Of a DNA stretch of 64,000 bases, positions 11,349 through 19,709 are shown piece by piece. How positions within the stretch are numbered: position 1 is the first letter of the stretch; every line of letters begins with the position of its first letter. Source of the DNA: Mycolicibacterium sp. TUM20985 (lineage in GTDB: Bacteria > Actinomycetota > Actinomycetes > Mycobacteriales > Mycobacteriaceae); assembly GCF_030295745.1 (NCBI RefSeq), contig NZ_AP027291.1, positions 5,332,001-5,396,000 of the forward strand, written 5' to 3'. Position numbers and translations under genes: made by a program. Below the pieces are notes generated by a model. It saw nothing but the letters and a program-made list of their open reading frames with translations, had not been told where the DNA came from and did no database searches.

Positions 11349-12746
11349 CTAAAGGCTCGTCAGGCGTCGGCCCCGAACGTAGACCTCCGCGATCGAGCTC
11401 TCGCGCAGACCCATCAGCAGCGCGAACAGCGTCTGATCGCGGGCGAGGTCGGCGTCATCGGCGCGGTACGCGTTGGCCAGCAGACCCTTCAGCGCATCCT
11501 CCGGCTCGACGACGATGAAGTCCGCCTCCTTGCCGGTGTCGAAGTTGCCGAAGCGGTTGTCCATGTCGAGTGCGCGGGCGCCGCCCAGCGTGCCGATGAA
11601 CAACATCTCCGCGGGGTGCAACGAAACTCCCGCCGCGCCGTCCTCACTGATGTGCTGCTTGAACGCGTCGTCGAGGACACGCGGCATCAGCCACTCGTCG
11701 CCGGCGCCGAAGTCGGTGCCGGAGGAGATGTTCACGCCCGAGGCGACCGTGCGCTTCCACGGCATCGTGCCCGACCCGAGGAACAGCTGCGAGACCGGGC
11801 AGTGCGAGATCGAGGTACCGGTCTCGGCCATCCGCTCGAGTTCGACGTCCTGACAGTGCACGCAGTGCGCGAGGATGGTGCGCTTGCCCAGCAGGCTCTT
11901 ACCGCCGACCTCGGAGCCCGGGAGGAACTTGCCGTCGTAGATGTCGAGGTACGAATTGACCTGAAACACCTCCTTCGTCATGGCGACTTCACCCGTGCCT
12001 GGGCGGTTGTTCTCGTTGAGGTGGCTGTGCACGTAGACACCTCGGGGCTTCACCTCGTCGTACAGCTCGCCAAGGTTCTTGAGCGTCTCGGTGGTCACCG
12101 ACAACGAGAACCGCGGCACGATCGCGACGTGTAGCAGCGCCGTGTCGACGTCCCCGGTGTCGGCGCCGTGCCACTTCTCGATCTCCTCGCGGCTGAGACG
12201 GATTGCGTCCTCCTCCGAGGTGATCAGCGGTTGCGCGGTCTCACCGCCAACGGTTTGGATACCGCGTCCGCTGACCACGCGCAGACCTGCCTGTTGCGTC
12301 CGTTCGAACAGCGAGTCCTGCGCGTGCGGGAACGCCGACCCGAAAACCATGGCCGCGGTGGTTCCGGCGGCGATGCGACGATTGCAGAACTCGACCGCGG
12401 CCTGCGCAGCGAACTCGGGATCTTCGAACTTGCTCTCCGACGGGAACATACACAGGTTCAGCCATTCCAGCAGCTGCCCGCCGCCGTAGGAGGCGCCGGC
12501 ATAGGTCTGGGGGAAGTGAACGTGGGTGTCGACGAAGCCGGGAATCAGGTAGCCACCGCGGTGGTCGTTCACCGGCTCGGGGCCGTATTCGGCTGGCAGC
12601 ACGTCACGTTCACCGCAGAAGACGATGGTGCCGTCATCGTCGACGACCAGCGCACCGTCCGGAATGGACACCAGCGCCCCGGCGGCCTCGGTTACGAGCG
12701 GCCTGCCGGCGATGTGGTAGACGTGCCCGAGATGGACCTGCGTCAT
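11349..12746 (-). CDS. guaD: Guanine deaminase-like amidohydrolase
   Basis: A 465-residue metal-dependent amidohydrolase that would convert guanine to xanthine and ammonia. The metal-binding HVH lies at residues 75-77 in PGFVDTHVHFPQ, which is characteristic of guanine deaminases, and the later blocks HSHLNENN, LAHCVHC, SHCPVSQLFLGSG and GTDFGAGDE provide the remaining ligands. The start ATG at 12746 is preceded by GAGGGAG and is five bases after the stop of the MFS gene. The upstream transporter and ABM-domain protein make an operon whose purpose is not obvious; another amino-purine or pterin substrate remains possible. Confidence 0.87.
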   Translation of the reverse strand: MTQVHLGHVYHIAGRPLVTEAAGALVSIPDGALVVDDDGTIVFCGERDVLPAEYGPEPVNDHRGGYLIPGFVDTHVHFPQTYAGASYGGGQLLEWLNLCMFPSESKFEDPEFAAQAAVEFCNRRIAAGTTAAMVFGSAFPHAQDSLFERTQQAGLRVVSGRGIQTVGGETAQPLITSEEDAIRLSREEIEKWHGADTGDVDTALLHVAIVPRFSLSVTTETLKNLGELYDEVKPRGVYVHSHLNENNRPGTGEVAMTKEVFQVNSYLDIYDGKFLPGSEVGGKSLLGKRTILAHCVHCQDVELERMAETGTSISHCPVSQLFLGSGTMPWKRTVASGVNISSGTDFGAGDEWLMPRVLDDAFKQHISEDGAAGVSLHPAEMLFIGTLGGARALDMDNRFGNFDTGKEADFIVVEPEDALKGLLANAYRADDADLARDQTLFALLMGLRESSIAEVYVRGRRLTSL

Positions 12747-12751
12747 GAACT

Positions 12752-13993
12752 TCACTCCCTCATTGGTGGTGATGACTCCTGTTGTGTCACAGCTGTATTC
12801 GTCCTGCGTCGCCCCGAGGTCGCCCAGGTCAGCAACCCGAGGGCGGCCACTCCGCACACCACGTAGAGCCAGCCGAGCGTGGCCTGGTCGTTCTCCGGCA
12901 GAGCGCCGACCGCGGCCAGCGCGACGCTGATGATCAGATAGCAACCTGCGCTGGCTATTCCGCCGACCAGCCCGAGGTTCTTGGTGAACAGTCCGAGGGC
13001 GAGGCCATACATCTGCGGGCACAGCACGCCGCATCCTGCCAGCGCCAGCGCAGCGCCGATGGTCAACGCCCAGGCGTTGATCCCGATCGTCAGTCCGGAG
13101 ACCACCAGCACTACGGTGCCCGCGCCGAACAGCCCCAGGGCGCTGAACGCCAACTTGGCGGTGCTGGTGCGTACGGCGAAGTAGCCGCAGGCCAACTCCC
13201 CCAACAGGTTCGCTGCTCCGACGGCGAGTGCGACGGCCCCGTAAGCGGCGGGCTGGAAGCCGAGCTGCTCCTGGTACAAGAACGGACCGGCGACGCCGAA
13301 CGCCAGTTGCGCCGACGCGAGGAGCCCGAAGACCAACACGAAGCACCCGAACACCGGATTGCGGAGAGTGTGGGCAATGGCGCGCGACGTGGCACGTACC
13401 GCGATCGGCGTCCGATCACCGGGCTCCAGCGTCTCCGGCATCGCGGCGAAGACGAGCGCAGCCACCAGCGCGGCAAGCACTGCCACCAAGGCGAAGACCA
13501 TCCGCCATGACGTGAACTGCACCAGGACGCCGCCGACGGCCGGGGCGATCACCGGCGCCAGCCCCCACGCCGCACCGAGGATGCCAGACACCGAGGTGAG
13601 CTTGGCGCCGCGAAAACAGTCCGCCGCAACGGCATACGTCAACACCATGCAGGAACTTGCCGCGAGCCCCTGCAGAAAGCGAGCGACGAGCAGGAAGGTG
13701 ACGCTGGGCGCGAGGGCGCACAGCACGCTGGTGGTCACCACCACCGCGAGGCACGTCAGCAGCACGCGCTTGCGACCCCAGGCGTCGGCCATCACCCCGA
13801 CCGGGATGAAGCCGATGGCGAGGCCGAGCATGTAGACGGTCACGGTGCCCTGCAAGGCAGCCGGAGTGGACGCGAGGTCGGTGACCATCTGCGGCAGTGC
13901 GGGGGTGTAGACGTCCAGCGGGATCTGGCTCAGCGGGACGACGCACAACAGGATCGCCACGAGGTGGCGGGGCGGTCCCACCGCGGCCGTCAC
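12752..13993 (-). CDS. MFS transporter, Bcr/CflA type
   Basis: A 413-residue protein with about 12 predicted membrane segments. The motif-A loop between TM2 and TM3 is clear (GVMADAWGRKR), and the N-terminal sequence LSQIPLDVYTPALPQM matches the Bcr/CflA drug:H+ antiporter subfamily. The GTG start at 13993 overlaps the stop of the preceding ABM-domain gene (GTGA), and guaD follows after five bases. Export of a purine-like compound or drug is a possible role; substrate is not known. Confidence 0.9.
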   Translation of the reverse strand: MTAAVGPPRHLVAILLCVVPLSQIPLDVYTPALPQMVTDLASTPAALQGTVTVYMLGLAIGFIPVGVMADAWGRKRVLLTCLAVVVTTSVLCALAPSVTFLLVARFLQGLAASSCMVLTYAVAADCFRGAKLTSVSGILGAAWGLAPVIAPAVGGVLVQFTSWRMVFALVAVLAALVAALVFAAMPETLEPGDRTPIAVRATSRAIAHTLRNPVFGCFVLVFGLLASAQLAFGVAGPFLYQEQLGFQPAAYGAVALAVGAANLLGELACGYFAVRTSTAKLAFSALGLFGAGTVVLVVSGLTIGINAWALTIGAALALAGCGVLCPQMYGLALGLFTKNLGLVGGIASAGCYLIISVALAAVGALPENDQATLGWLYVVCGVAALGLLTWATSGRRRTNTAVTQQESSPPMRE

Positions 13994-14952
13994 GGCAGCG
14001 TCCAGAACTTCACCGTGACGAGGTAGAAGATCACCGCCCAAACCGCGTTGATGGCCAGCACGAGCGCGAAACCCTTGATGTTGGTGGAGGGTTGGCGTGC
14101 GTTCTTCGACGGCACCATCCAGAACCGCAGGATCGGATTGCCGTAGAAGGGCATCGTGACGTAGCTCATCACGAAGCTCGACAGCAGGTTGCCGACCAAC
14201 ATGCTGAACCAGAGCGGCATGCCGAGCGGCGCGGTGAGCAGCGTGAGGAACACGACTGTCGGGTATAGCCCCATCCACACCGCCATCGAGGTCTTGAAGT
14301 CAGATGGGGGCGGTGAGTCGGAGTCGCCGTAGTCGAACCAGTTGCCGAACGAGTGATCGATCCTGCGCAGCGTGAAGTCGGCGAACCGCTCGTCGGAGAG
14401 CAGGGTCCGGCGCGCGTCGGACGTCAGCCACGCATCGAGGTGTTCGGCGTTGTCGAACTTGTAGGAGATGGTCCACTCGTCCTGAACGCCCTCGATGGGC
14501 CGGAAGATCTCCGAGCCACGGAACCCGGCGAACGTGCTCTCCACGTCGTCGACCTCGGCCTGCCATGTGAGGAAGGCCTCGACCTGATCGGGGGCGACCC
14601 GGTGGCTGACGACGACGGTGACCAACGCGTCGTCGACCTTGCTGTCCTGGGCGATCACCTGCCGGGTGCCGGGACCGTCGAACAGGTCGGCGCCGCGATC
14701 CAGGAGGTCTTGGCGGGTCGCACTATTGACCCACTTCTGCAGGTTCGCCACGGAATCGAACTGGTAGACCACCACCCAGTCGGTCTGCTCACCGCTTGGC
14801 CGGCGCAGCTCGATCCCACGGAACCCCGGGTAGCGAGCCGCGGCCGCGCCGAGCTTCTTCTGCCACTCCAGGTAGTCATCGTCGCGCCCGGCCCGCACCT
14901 TCTGTCCAATGAGAAGTGTCGCGGCACCGGCGGTGGCCGAGTCGTCGGTCAT
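13990..14952 (-). CDS. Tandem ABM-domain protein with C-terminal membrane segments
   Basis: A 320-residue protein. Two antibiotic-biosynthesis-monooxygenase-like ferredoxin folds are repeated (about 12-105 and 108-205); both contain a W-Q/FRG(I/S)E pattern (YPGFRGIELRRP and FAGFRGSEIFRP). They are followed by about three membrane segments in the last 85 residues. The membrane-anchored double ABM layout is known from other bacteria but has no assigned activity. The ATG at 14952 is favoured because GGAGGG lies nine bases upstream. The stop overlaps the MFS start, so the three genes down to guaD form one operon. Confidence 0.82.
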   Translation of the reverse strand: MTDDSATAGAATLLIGQKVRAGRDDDYLEWQKKLGAAAARYPGFRGIELRRPSGEQTDWVVVYQFDSVANLQKWVNSATRQDLLDRGADLFDGPGTRQVIAQDSKVDDALVTVVVSHRVAPDQVEAFLTWQAEVDDVESTFAGFRGSEIFRPIEGVQDEWTISYKFDNAEHLDAWLTSDARRTLLSDERFADFTLRRIDHSFGNWFDYGDSDSPPPSDFKTSMAVWMGLYPTVVFLTLLTAPLGMPLWFSMLVGNLLSSFVMSYVTMPFYGNPILRFWMVPSKNARQPSTNIKGFALVLAINAVWAVIFYLVTVKFWTLP

Positions 14953-15277
14953 CGCGTACTGCCCTCCCCGGGCCATGCTGCCGTCGCAGCGATCGCCCCA
15001 ACACCAGACCCACACGGGGAGTGAGGCATTCGGCTGCGTCCCAGGTCATCCGGTGGCGGAGCGGCGGGCCTTCCCGGGAAGTCGGTCACCTTCATGGTCG
15101 GTCGTGCGCCCTTCTCGAACTACGGGCCGACACCTGGCGGCGAGCACAACGTAACAGGGCAGGCAGGCTCCGTCGCGGCCATGCAAGAAGTCAGCTACCT
15201 CGTCATCTGCCGGGTGTCGTGATACGTCCTGAGCGAACACCCTTCCGCCGACCGCATCGTTCGGCGATGATGTCGCC
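14953..15277. other. Intergenic region between ABM gene and XRE regulator
   Basis: A 325-base gap between divergent genes. It must hold promoters for both. The only clear structure is an inverted repeat CATCG-N5-CGATG at 15255-15269, nine bases upstream of the XRE start, which could be an autoregulatory site or occlude the ribosome site. A short minus-strand frame here looks non-coding. Confidence 0.5.
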
Positions 15278-15595
15278 ATGGGCGAGATCATCCACATCCC
15301 CCGCGACCGACGGCAACAGCCGGACCCATTGTGGCGCGAGGCCCTCGGTCGGAGACTGCGCGTGACCCGCGAGCATCAGGGCCGCCGACTGGTCGACGTC
15401 GCCGAGCGGGCGGGCATCTCACCGCAGTACCTCTCCGAGATCGAGCGTGGCCGCAAGGAGCCGTCGAGCGAGATGATCGCCGCGGTGTCCGGGGCGCTCG
15501 GCATCGAGCTCGCCCGTTTACTCGGTGGCATCTCGGCCGACCTGAGCCGGCCGACCACCCGCCGGTCGGCGGGCCCGATGCTGATGGCGGCTTAG
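15278..15595 (+). CDS. XRE-family regulator of the ClgR/PopR type
   Basis: A 105-residue DNA-binding protein with a helix-turn-helix at about residues 25-80. The core (DVAERAGISPQYLSEIERG, then KEPSSE and ALGIEL) resembles ClgR of M. tuberculosis and PopR of Streptomyces, regulators that activate clpP genes. It is oriented tail to tail with a pair of clpP paralogues and overlaps their last gene by four bases, which supports a role in controlling them. ATG at 15278 is the only sensible start. It is distinct from the main mycobacterial ClgR, which lies elsewhere in sequenced genomes. Confidence 0.85.
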   Translation: MGEIIHIPRDRRQQPDPLWREALGRRLRVTREHQGRRLVDVAERAGISPQYLSEIERGRKEPSSEMIAAVSGALGIELARLLGGISADLSRPTTRRSAGPMLMAA

Positions 15596-16182
15596 GCCCG
15601 CTGGTCGAGTAGGCGATCGGCGAGGCCGTACGCCACCGCGCCGTCTGCGTCGAATACGCGGTCGCGATCGGTGTCGTGGCGCAATTCCTCGACGGTCCGT
15701 CCGGTGTGCCGGGCCAGGATCGCCTCGAGTTGGTTTCGGACCCGAACCACCTCGTCCGCCTGCAGGATCAGATCGGGGATGGTGCCGCGGCCCTGCGCCG
15801 CCGGCTGATGGAGCACCACCCTCGAATGCGGCAACACCGCTCGCCGGCCCGGCGCGCCCGCCGCGAGCAGCACCGCGCCTGCCGCCACGGCCTGCCCGAT
15901 GCACGTCGTGGCTACCGGTGCCCGCACGAACCGCATGGTGTCGTAGATCGCCAGCATCGCTGCGAGGTCGCCACCCTCGGAGTTGATGTAGAGACTGATC
16001 TCCTGCTCCGGGTTGTCGGCCTCCAGGTGCAACAGTTGCGCGATGAGAGCGTTGGCGACGCCGGAGTCGATCGCCGTGCCCAGATAGACGATCCGCTCCG
16101 TGAGCAGATGCGAGTAGACGTCCATGATCCGCTCGCCCGCGGCGTTGCGCACCAGCACGTTGGGAATCGTGTAGCTGCTCAT
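15592..16182 (-). CDS. ClpP paralogue lacking the catalytic serine
   Basis: A 196-residue ClpP/crotonase-fold protein with the family blocks YLGTAID, YINSEGG, LPHSRVVLHQP and YGLAD. The nucleophile position, normally Ser in GQAASMGA, reads GQAVAAGA, so Ala100 replaces Ser; the codon is GCG and the frame is clean. His125 and Asp174 are present at the standard spacing (25 and 49 residues on). The subunit is therefore predicted to be proteolytically inactive by itself, as in ClpR-type proteins, and may act inside a mixed ring with the active paralogue encoded immediately upstream. The ATG start overlaps the stop of that gene (ATGA), so expression is coupled. Confidence 0.9.
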   Translation of the reverse strand: MSSYTIPNVLVRNAAGERIMDVYSHLLTERIVYLGTAIDSGVANALIAQLLHLEADNPEQEISLYINSEGGDLAAMLAIYDTMRFVRAPVATTCIGQAVAAGAVLLAAGAPGRRAVLPHSRVVLHQPAAQGRGTIPDLILQADEVVRVRNQLEAILARHTGRTVEELRHDTDRDRVFDADGAVAYGLADRLLDQRA

Positions 16183-16790
16183 GCGGGCGCCCCGATTCCG
16201 AACTGCCGCTCGCGATTCGGCACGACCTGGGTGAACTGCTCGACGACGTGGTCGACGAACCCGTAGGTACGCGCCTGCTCTGCGGTGAACCAGCGATCGT
16301 GCAGCGAGTCGGTGAAGATGCGCTCGACGTCCTGCCCGGTGTCGTCGGCGATGATCCGCAGCACGGTGTCTCGGGTATGCCGCAGGTCGTCGGCCTGGAC
16401 TTCCACCTCGACCGCCGAACCGGCGATGCCCGCCGAGCCCTGGTGCATCAGGATGCGCGCGTGCGGGAGCGCGAAGCGCTTGCCCCGTGTCCCCGCCGAC
16501 AGCAGGAACTGACCTGCACTGCACGCCAATCCGAGCGCGAGAGTCGACACGTCGCACGGCACCAACCGCATCACGTCCCGGATGGCGAGCATCGAGGGCA
16601 CCGATCCGCCCGGTGAGTGAATCCACAGCGCGATGTCCTGCTGGGCGTCCTCGGTGGCGAGCGCGAGTAGCTGTGTCGCCAGGACGGTCCCGTTGTCGTC
16701 GTCGAGCGGGCCGTCCAGCACGAGCACACGCTGACGTAGGAGGTTGTCCCGCAGTTGCTGATGGAACTGAGGCGGTTTGTCGTCGGTCAT
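16179..16790 (-). CDS. ClpP paralogue with intact catalytic triad
   Basis: A 203-residue ClpP-family serine peptidase. The triad is complete: Ser91 (LACSAGQF), His116 (LMHQGSAG) and Asp165 (LHDRWF), with the 25- and 49-residue spacing of E. coli ClpP. It is divergent from the usual actinobacterial ClpP1/ClpP2 and lacks the N-terminal propeptide. ATG at 16790 was chosen; a GTG nine codons upstream is possible. The next gene encodes a subunit without the serine, so the two probably form a hetero-oligomer that needs a Clp ATPase partner. A 13-bp palindrome lies 43 bases upstream. Confidence 0.9.
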   Translation of the reverse strand: MTDDKPPQFHQQLRDNLLRQRVLVLDGPLDDDNGTVLATQLLALATEDAQQDIALWIHSPGGSVPSMLAIRDVMRLVPCDVSTLALGLACSAGQFLLSAGTRGKRFALPHARILMHQGSAGIAGSAVEVEVQADDLRHTRDTVLRIIADDTGQDVERIFTDSLHDRWFTAEQARTYGFVDHVVEQFTQVVPNRERQFGIGAPA

Positions 16791-16832
16791 GCATCGACGA
16801 TGCCTTGGCGTCAGCACCTTTCGCTGCCCACG

Positions 16833-16845
16833 CTGCTCTGAGCAG
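16833..16845. promoter_or_regulatory. Palindrome upstream of clpP pair, possible operator
   Basis: CTGCTC-T-GAGCAG is a perfect hyphenated palindrome, 43 bases upstream of the first clpP start. It is loosely like the TCTGCC-N3-GGCAGA site of Streptomyces PopR. Binding by the neighbouring XRE protein is inference. Confidence 0.45.
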
Positions 16846-16909
16846 AACGGCCCAGCGTGCGGAACGGGTGCGGCCTCGCGAAAGTCGACGCACGTTCACC
16901 CGATCTTGT

Positions 16910-16915
16910 TACCTT
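16910..16915 (+). promoter_or_regulatory. -10 element of a probable leaderless promoter for the GAP gene
   Basis: TACCTT lies seven bases before the ATG at 16923, the arrangement seen in leaderless mycobacterial transcripts. Confidence 0.5.
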
Positions 16916-16922
16916 TACCGCG

Positions 16923-17573
16923 ATGTTGGCCGAACTGATCCCCCTGGCCCTCGTGGTCGCCCTGTCGCCGCTGTCGATCATCCCGGCGGTCCTCGTGCTG
17001 CACTCACCCCGGCCCCGGCCGACGGGGTTGGCCTTCCTGGTCGGCTGGGTCGTCGGGCTGACCGCACTCACGCAGCTCTTCGTCGAGGTATCGAACCTGC
17101 TCGGCGGGGGTCTGGACAGGCCGCCGGGATGGGCGTCGTACGTCCGCATCGTCGCGGGCGCGGCGCTCATCGCGTTCGGCGTCTACAAGTGGCTGACCCG
17201 CCACCGGGCCGAGCACGCACCGAAGTGGATGAGCGGTTTCGCGAAGATCACCCCGCCGCGCGCCTTCCTCACCGCGATGGTCCTGGTCGTCGTCAACCCG
17301 AAGGTCCTGTTCATGTGCGCCGCGGCCGGCCTGGCGATCGGCACCGAGGGCCTGGGCCGCACCGGTGCGACGCTCGGCGTGCTGTACTACGTCCTCATCG
17401 CGTCGTCCACCGTCGTGCTGCCCATCCTGGCGTATGCGGTGACCGGCGACCGGCTGGATCAGCCCTTGGCCCGACTCAAGGACTGGATGGAGGCCCAGCA
17501 CGCGACTCTGGTCGCCGGGATCCTCGTCGTTCTCGGACTTCTAGTGCTGTACAAGGGGATTCACGGGCTGTAG
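16923..17573 (+). CDS. GAP-family (Sap/Gap-like) integral membrane protein
   Basis: A 216-residue protein with about six membrane segments, beginning directly with TM1 (LAELIPLALVVALSPLSI). The N-terminal LSPLSIIPAVLVL block, RPRPTGLAFLVGW and the late PKVLFMCAAAG block identify the family of sulfolipid-1-addressing protein Sap and glycopeptidolipid-addressing protein Gap. Family members help move large glycolipids across the inner membrane with MmpL transporters; the lipid handled here is unknown since no lipid synthesis genes adjoin. ATG at 16923 is used because a -10 hexamer sits seven bases upstream. Confidence 0.87.
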   Translation: MLAELIPLALVVALSPLSIIPAVLVLHSPRPRPTGLAFLVGWVVGLTALTQLFVEVSNLLGGGLDRPPGWASYVRIVAGAALIAFGVYKWLTRHRAEHAPKWMSGFAKITPPRAFLTAMVLVVVNPKVLFMCAAAGLAIGTEGLGRTGATLGVLYYVLIASSTVVLPILAYAVTGDRLDQPLARLKDWMEAQHATLVAGILVVLGLLVLYKGIHGL

Positions 17574-17595
17574 TCGGACTCCACGGCTCAGCGCC

Positions 17596-17601
17596 TAAGA
17601 T
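17596..17601 (+). promoter_or_regulatory. -10 element of a probable leaderless promoter for the flavohemoglobin
   Basis: TAAGAT is separated by seven bases from the GTG start at 17609. Confidence 0.55.
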
Positions 17602-17608
17602 CGAGGGC

Positions 17609-18775
17609 GTGGGACTCGACGACCGTGATGCGCTTGCGACGCTGCGCGCCGCGGTCGACCCCGGGGCCGGTTCCGACGAGCTGATCCGCCGGTTCTACAC
17701 CCGATGGTTCGCCATCGACACCGCGGTTCGCGATCTGTTCCCACCCGATCTGAATCATCAGCGCACCGCGTTCGCGACGGCCATGACCTGGCTCCTCGGC
17801 GAGCTGGTCGAGCAGCGCGCCGAGGAACCCGTCGCGTTCCTGGCTCAACTGGGTCGGGATCACCGCAAATACGGTGTCGTGCAACGGCATTACGACAGCA
17901 TGCAGGACGCGCTGATCACTACGTTGCGCAGCCACCTGATCGACGAGTGGGACGATCGGCTCGCCGACACTGCCCAGCAGGCCGTCCAGTTGTTCGTCGG
18001 CATCATGCGGGGTGCCGCGGACGCCGAGAAGGGGCCACCGTTTCACGACGGTACGGTGATCGAACACCTGCGGGTCACCCGCGACGTCTCGGTGATCCGG
18101 TTGCAGCTGGACGATCCGCTGTACTTCCATCCCGGCCAGTACGTCACCGTCCAGGTGCCGCAATGGCCACGTCGCTGGCGGTATCTGAGCCCGTCGATCC
18201 CGGCCGACCGCGGTGGCGCCATCGAGTTCCACGTGCGCTCGGTGGCCGGCGGCATGGTCAGCACCGCCATCGTCGGCGAGACCAAGCCGGGCGACCGGTG
18301 GCGACTGTCCAACCCGCACGGCGCGATGCACGTCGACCGCGACGGCGGTGACGTGCTGATGGTGGCCGGTGGGACGGGTCTCGCCCCGCTGCGGTCGATC
18401 ATCATGGACCTGAGCCGCTTCGGGGTGAACCCGCGCGTGCACCTGTTCTTCGGCGCTAGGTTCCCCTGCGATCTCTACGACTTGAAGACGCTGTGGCAGG
18501 TCGCGGCGACCAACCCGTGGCTGTCGGTGACCCCGGTGTCGGAGTACTCCACCGATCCGCCGTGGGCGGCCGATTACCCGGCCGTGACTCCGCCACGCGG
18601 TCTGCACGTCCGCCAGACCGGCACGCTGCCCGAGGTGGTGACGAGGTACGGGGCATGGGGCGACCGCCAGATCCTGGTGTGCGGCGGACCGCAGATGGTG
18701 ACGGCCACGAAGGCGGCGCTGATCGCCAGGGGTGCCGATCCGCTCGGCATCCAACACGATCCACTCGCCAGTTGA
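17609..18775 (+). CDS. Type II flavohemoglobin (Rv0385-like)
   Basis: A 388-residue fusion of a globin domain (about 1-140) to an FAD/NAD(P)H reductase module. The candidate proximal haem ligand is His85 in LGRDHRKYG. The FAD-binding RYLS motif is near residue 194 and the NAD-binding VAGGTGLAPLRS near 255, followed by LVCGGPQMV. Length and sequence match Rv0385, one of the unconventional mycobacterial flavohemoglobins, which are less suited to NO dioxygenation than the E. coli enzyme and have been linked to electron transfer from other donors. GTG at 17609 agrees with the leaderless promoter and gives a globin of the right length. It is followed 18 bases later by the epimerase gene. Confidence 0.92.
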   Translation: MGLDDRDALATLRAAVDPGAGSDELIRRFYTRWFAIDTAVRDLFPPDLNHQRTAFATAMTWLLGELVEQRAEEPVAFLAQLGRDHRKYGVVQRHYDSMQDALITTLRSHLIDEWDDRLADTAQQAVQLFVGIMRGAADAEKGPPFHDGTVIEHLRVTRDVSVIRLQLDDPLYFHPGQYVTVQVPQWPRRWRYLSPSIPADRGGAIEFHVRSVAGGMVSTAIVGETKPGDRWRLSNPHGAMHVDRDGGDVLMVAGGTGLAPLRSIIMDLSRFGVNPRVHLFFGARFPCDLYDLKTLWQVAATNPWLSVTPVSEYSTDPPWAADYPAVTPPRGLHVRQTGTLPEVVTRYGAWGDRQILVCGGPQMVTATKAALIARGADPLGIQHDPLAS

Positions 18776-18793
18776 GCGTGACAGAATCTCCGG

Positions 18794-19696
18794 ATGTCCG
18801 AGTTCGAAGCCATCACGCTGACCGACCCGTCATCCTCGGTGACCGCCACCTTCGTGCCGCTGGCGGGGATGGTGGCCACGTCGCTCCGCGATGGCGACCA
18901 CGAGTTTCTCGGTCAGCGCCGCGGCCTCGATGCCTACATCACCGCGGGTAAGACGATGGGCATACCAATCCTGTATCCGTGGGCAAACCGGTTGAGCGCC
19001 AGCAAGTATGGGATCAACGGCGCCGTCGTCACGCTCACGCCCGGCACCGGCGGCGTGCGGACCGACGAACACGGCGTGCCGATCCACGGCGTGCTGGCCG
19101 CCTACCCCGGCTGGCTCGTCACGGAGCGTTCGGCCCATTCCCTGACGGCCGTCCTCGACTACGGCGGCAAGCCGCGGCTGCTCGCGTCGTTCCCGTTTCC
19201 CCATGTCCTCACGCAGAAGGCGACGCTCACCGACCGCACCCTGACCATCGAGACCACGGTGATGCCGACGACCGCCGCATCAGTGCCGCTGTGCTTCGGG
19301 TACCACCCGTACCTGACGGTGCCCGGCGTCCCGCGCTCGGACTGGCTGCTGGAGACCCCGACGATGCGGCATCTACCGGTGGACAACTGGGGCATCCCGA
19401 CGGGCGCGCACGAAGACTGGATCGGTTCCGCCGAACCGCTGGGTGCCGACGTGTACGACGATGGCTTCGATCAGGTGCCCGCCGGCGCGCGGTTCACCCT
19501 GTCGGGTGGCGACCGACGCGTGGAGCTCACGTTCGTCAAGGGCTACCCCGCCGCCCAACTCTTCGCGCCGAGCAGCGACGACATCGTCGCGATCGAACCG
19601 ATGGCGGCGCCCACGGATGCGTTGCGCCGCGGCAATTACCGCTTCGCCGTCGCGGGCAGGCCGGAATCGGCAGTGTTCTCCGTGAAGGTCACCTAA
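18794..19696 (+). CDS. Aldose 1-epimerase (galactose mutarotase-like)
   Basis: A 300-residue beta-sandwich epimerase that interconverts alpha and beta anomers of hexoses. The catalytic histidine lies in LCFGYHPYL and the acid/base glutamate in VAIEPMAAPTDAL, with the N-terminal YPWANRL and HGVPIHG blocks of the family also present. It follows the flavohemoglobin gene closely and may be co-transcribed. The exact sugar is not known. It converges with hspR, 13 bases apart. Confidence 0.9.
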   Translation: MSEFEAITLTDPSSSVTATFVPLAGMVATSLRDGDHEFLGQRRGLDAYITAGKTMGIPILYPWANRLSASKYGINGAVVTLTPGTGGVRTDEHGVPIHGVLAAYPGWLVTERSAHSLTAVLDYGGKPRLLASFPFPHVLTQKATLTDRTLTIETTVMPTTAASVPLCFGYHPYLTVPGVPRSDWLLETPTMRHLPVDNWGIPTGAHEDWIGSAEPLGADVYDDGFDQVPAGARFTLSGGDRRVELTFVKGYPAAQLFAPSSDDIVAIEPMAAPTDALRRGNYRFAVAGRPESAVFSVKVT

Positions 19697-19709
19697 GCGA
19701 CGGCGCCTG

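Noticed and set aside
15046..15297. Possible 83-codon minus-strand gene upstream of the XRE regulator
   Set aside because: It overlaps the XRE start on the other strand, has no ribosome site or family features, and the codon pattern looks non-coding.
15592..16790. ClpP-like pair considered as phage prohead protease
   Set aside because: No other phage genes, and the XRE neighbour and sequence fit host ClpP paralogues.
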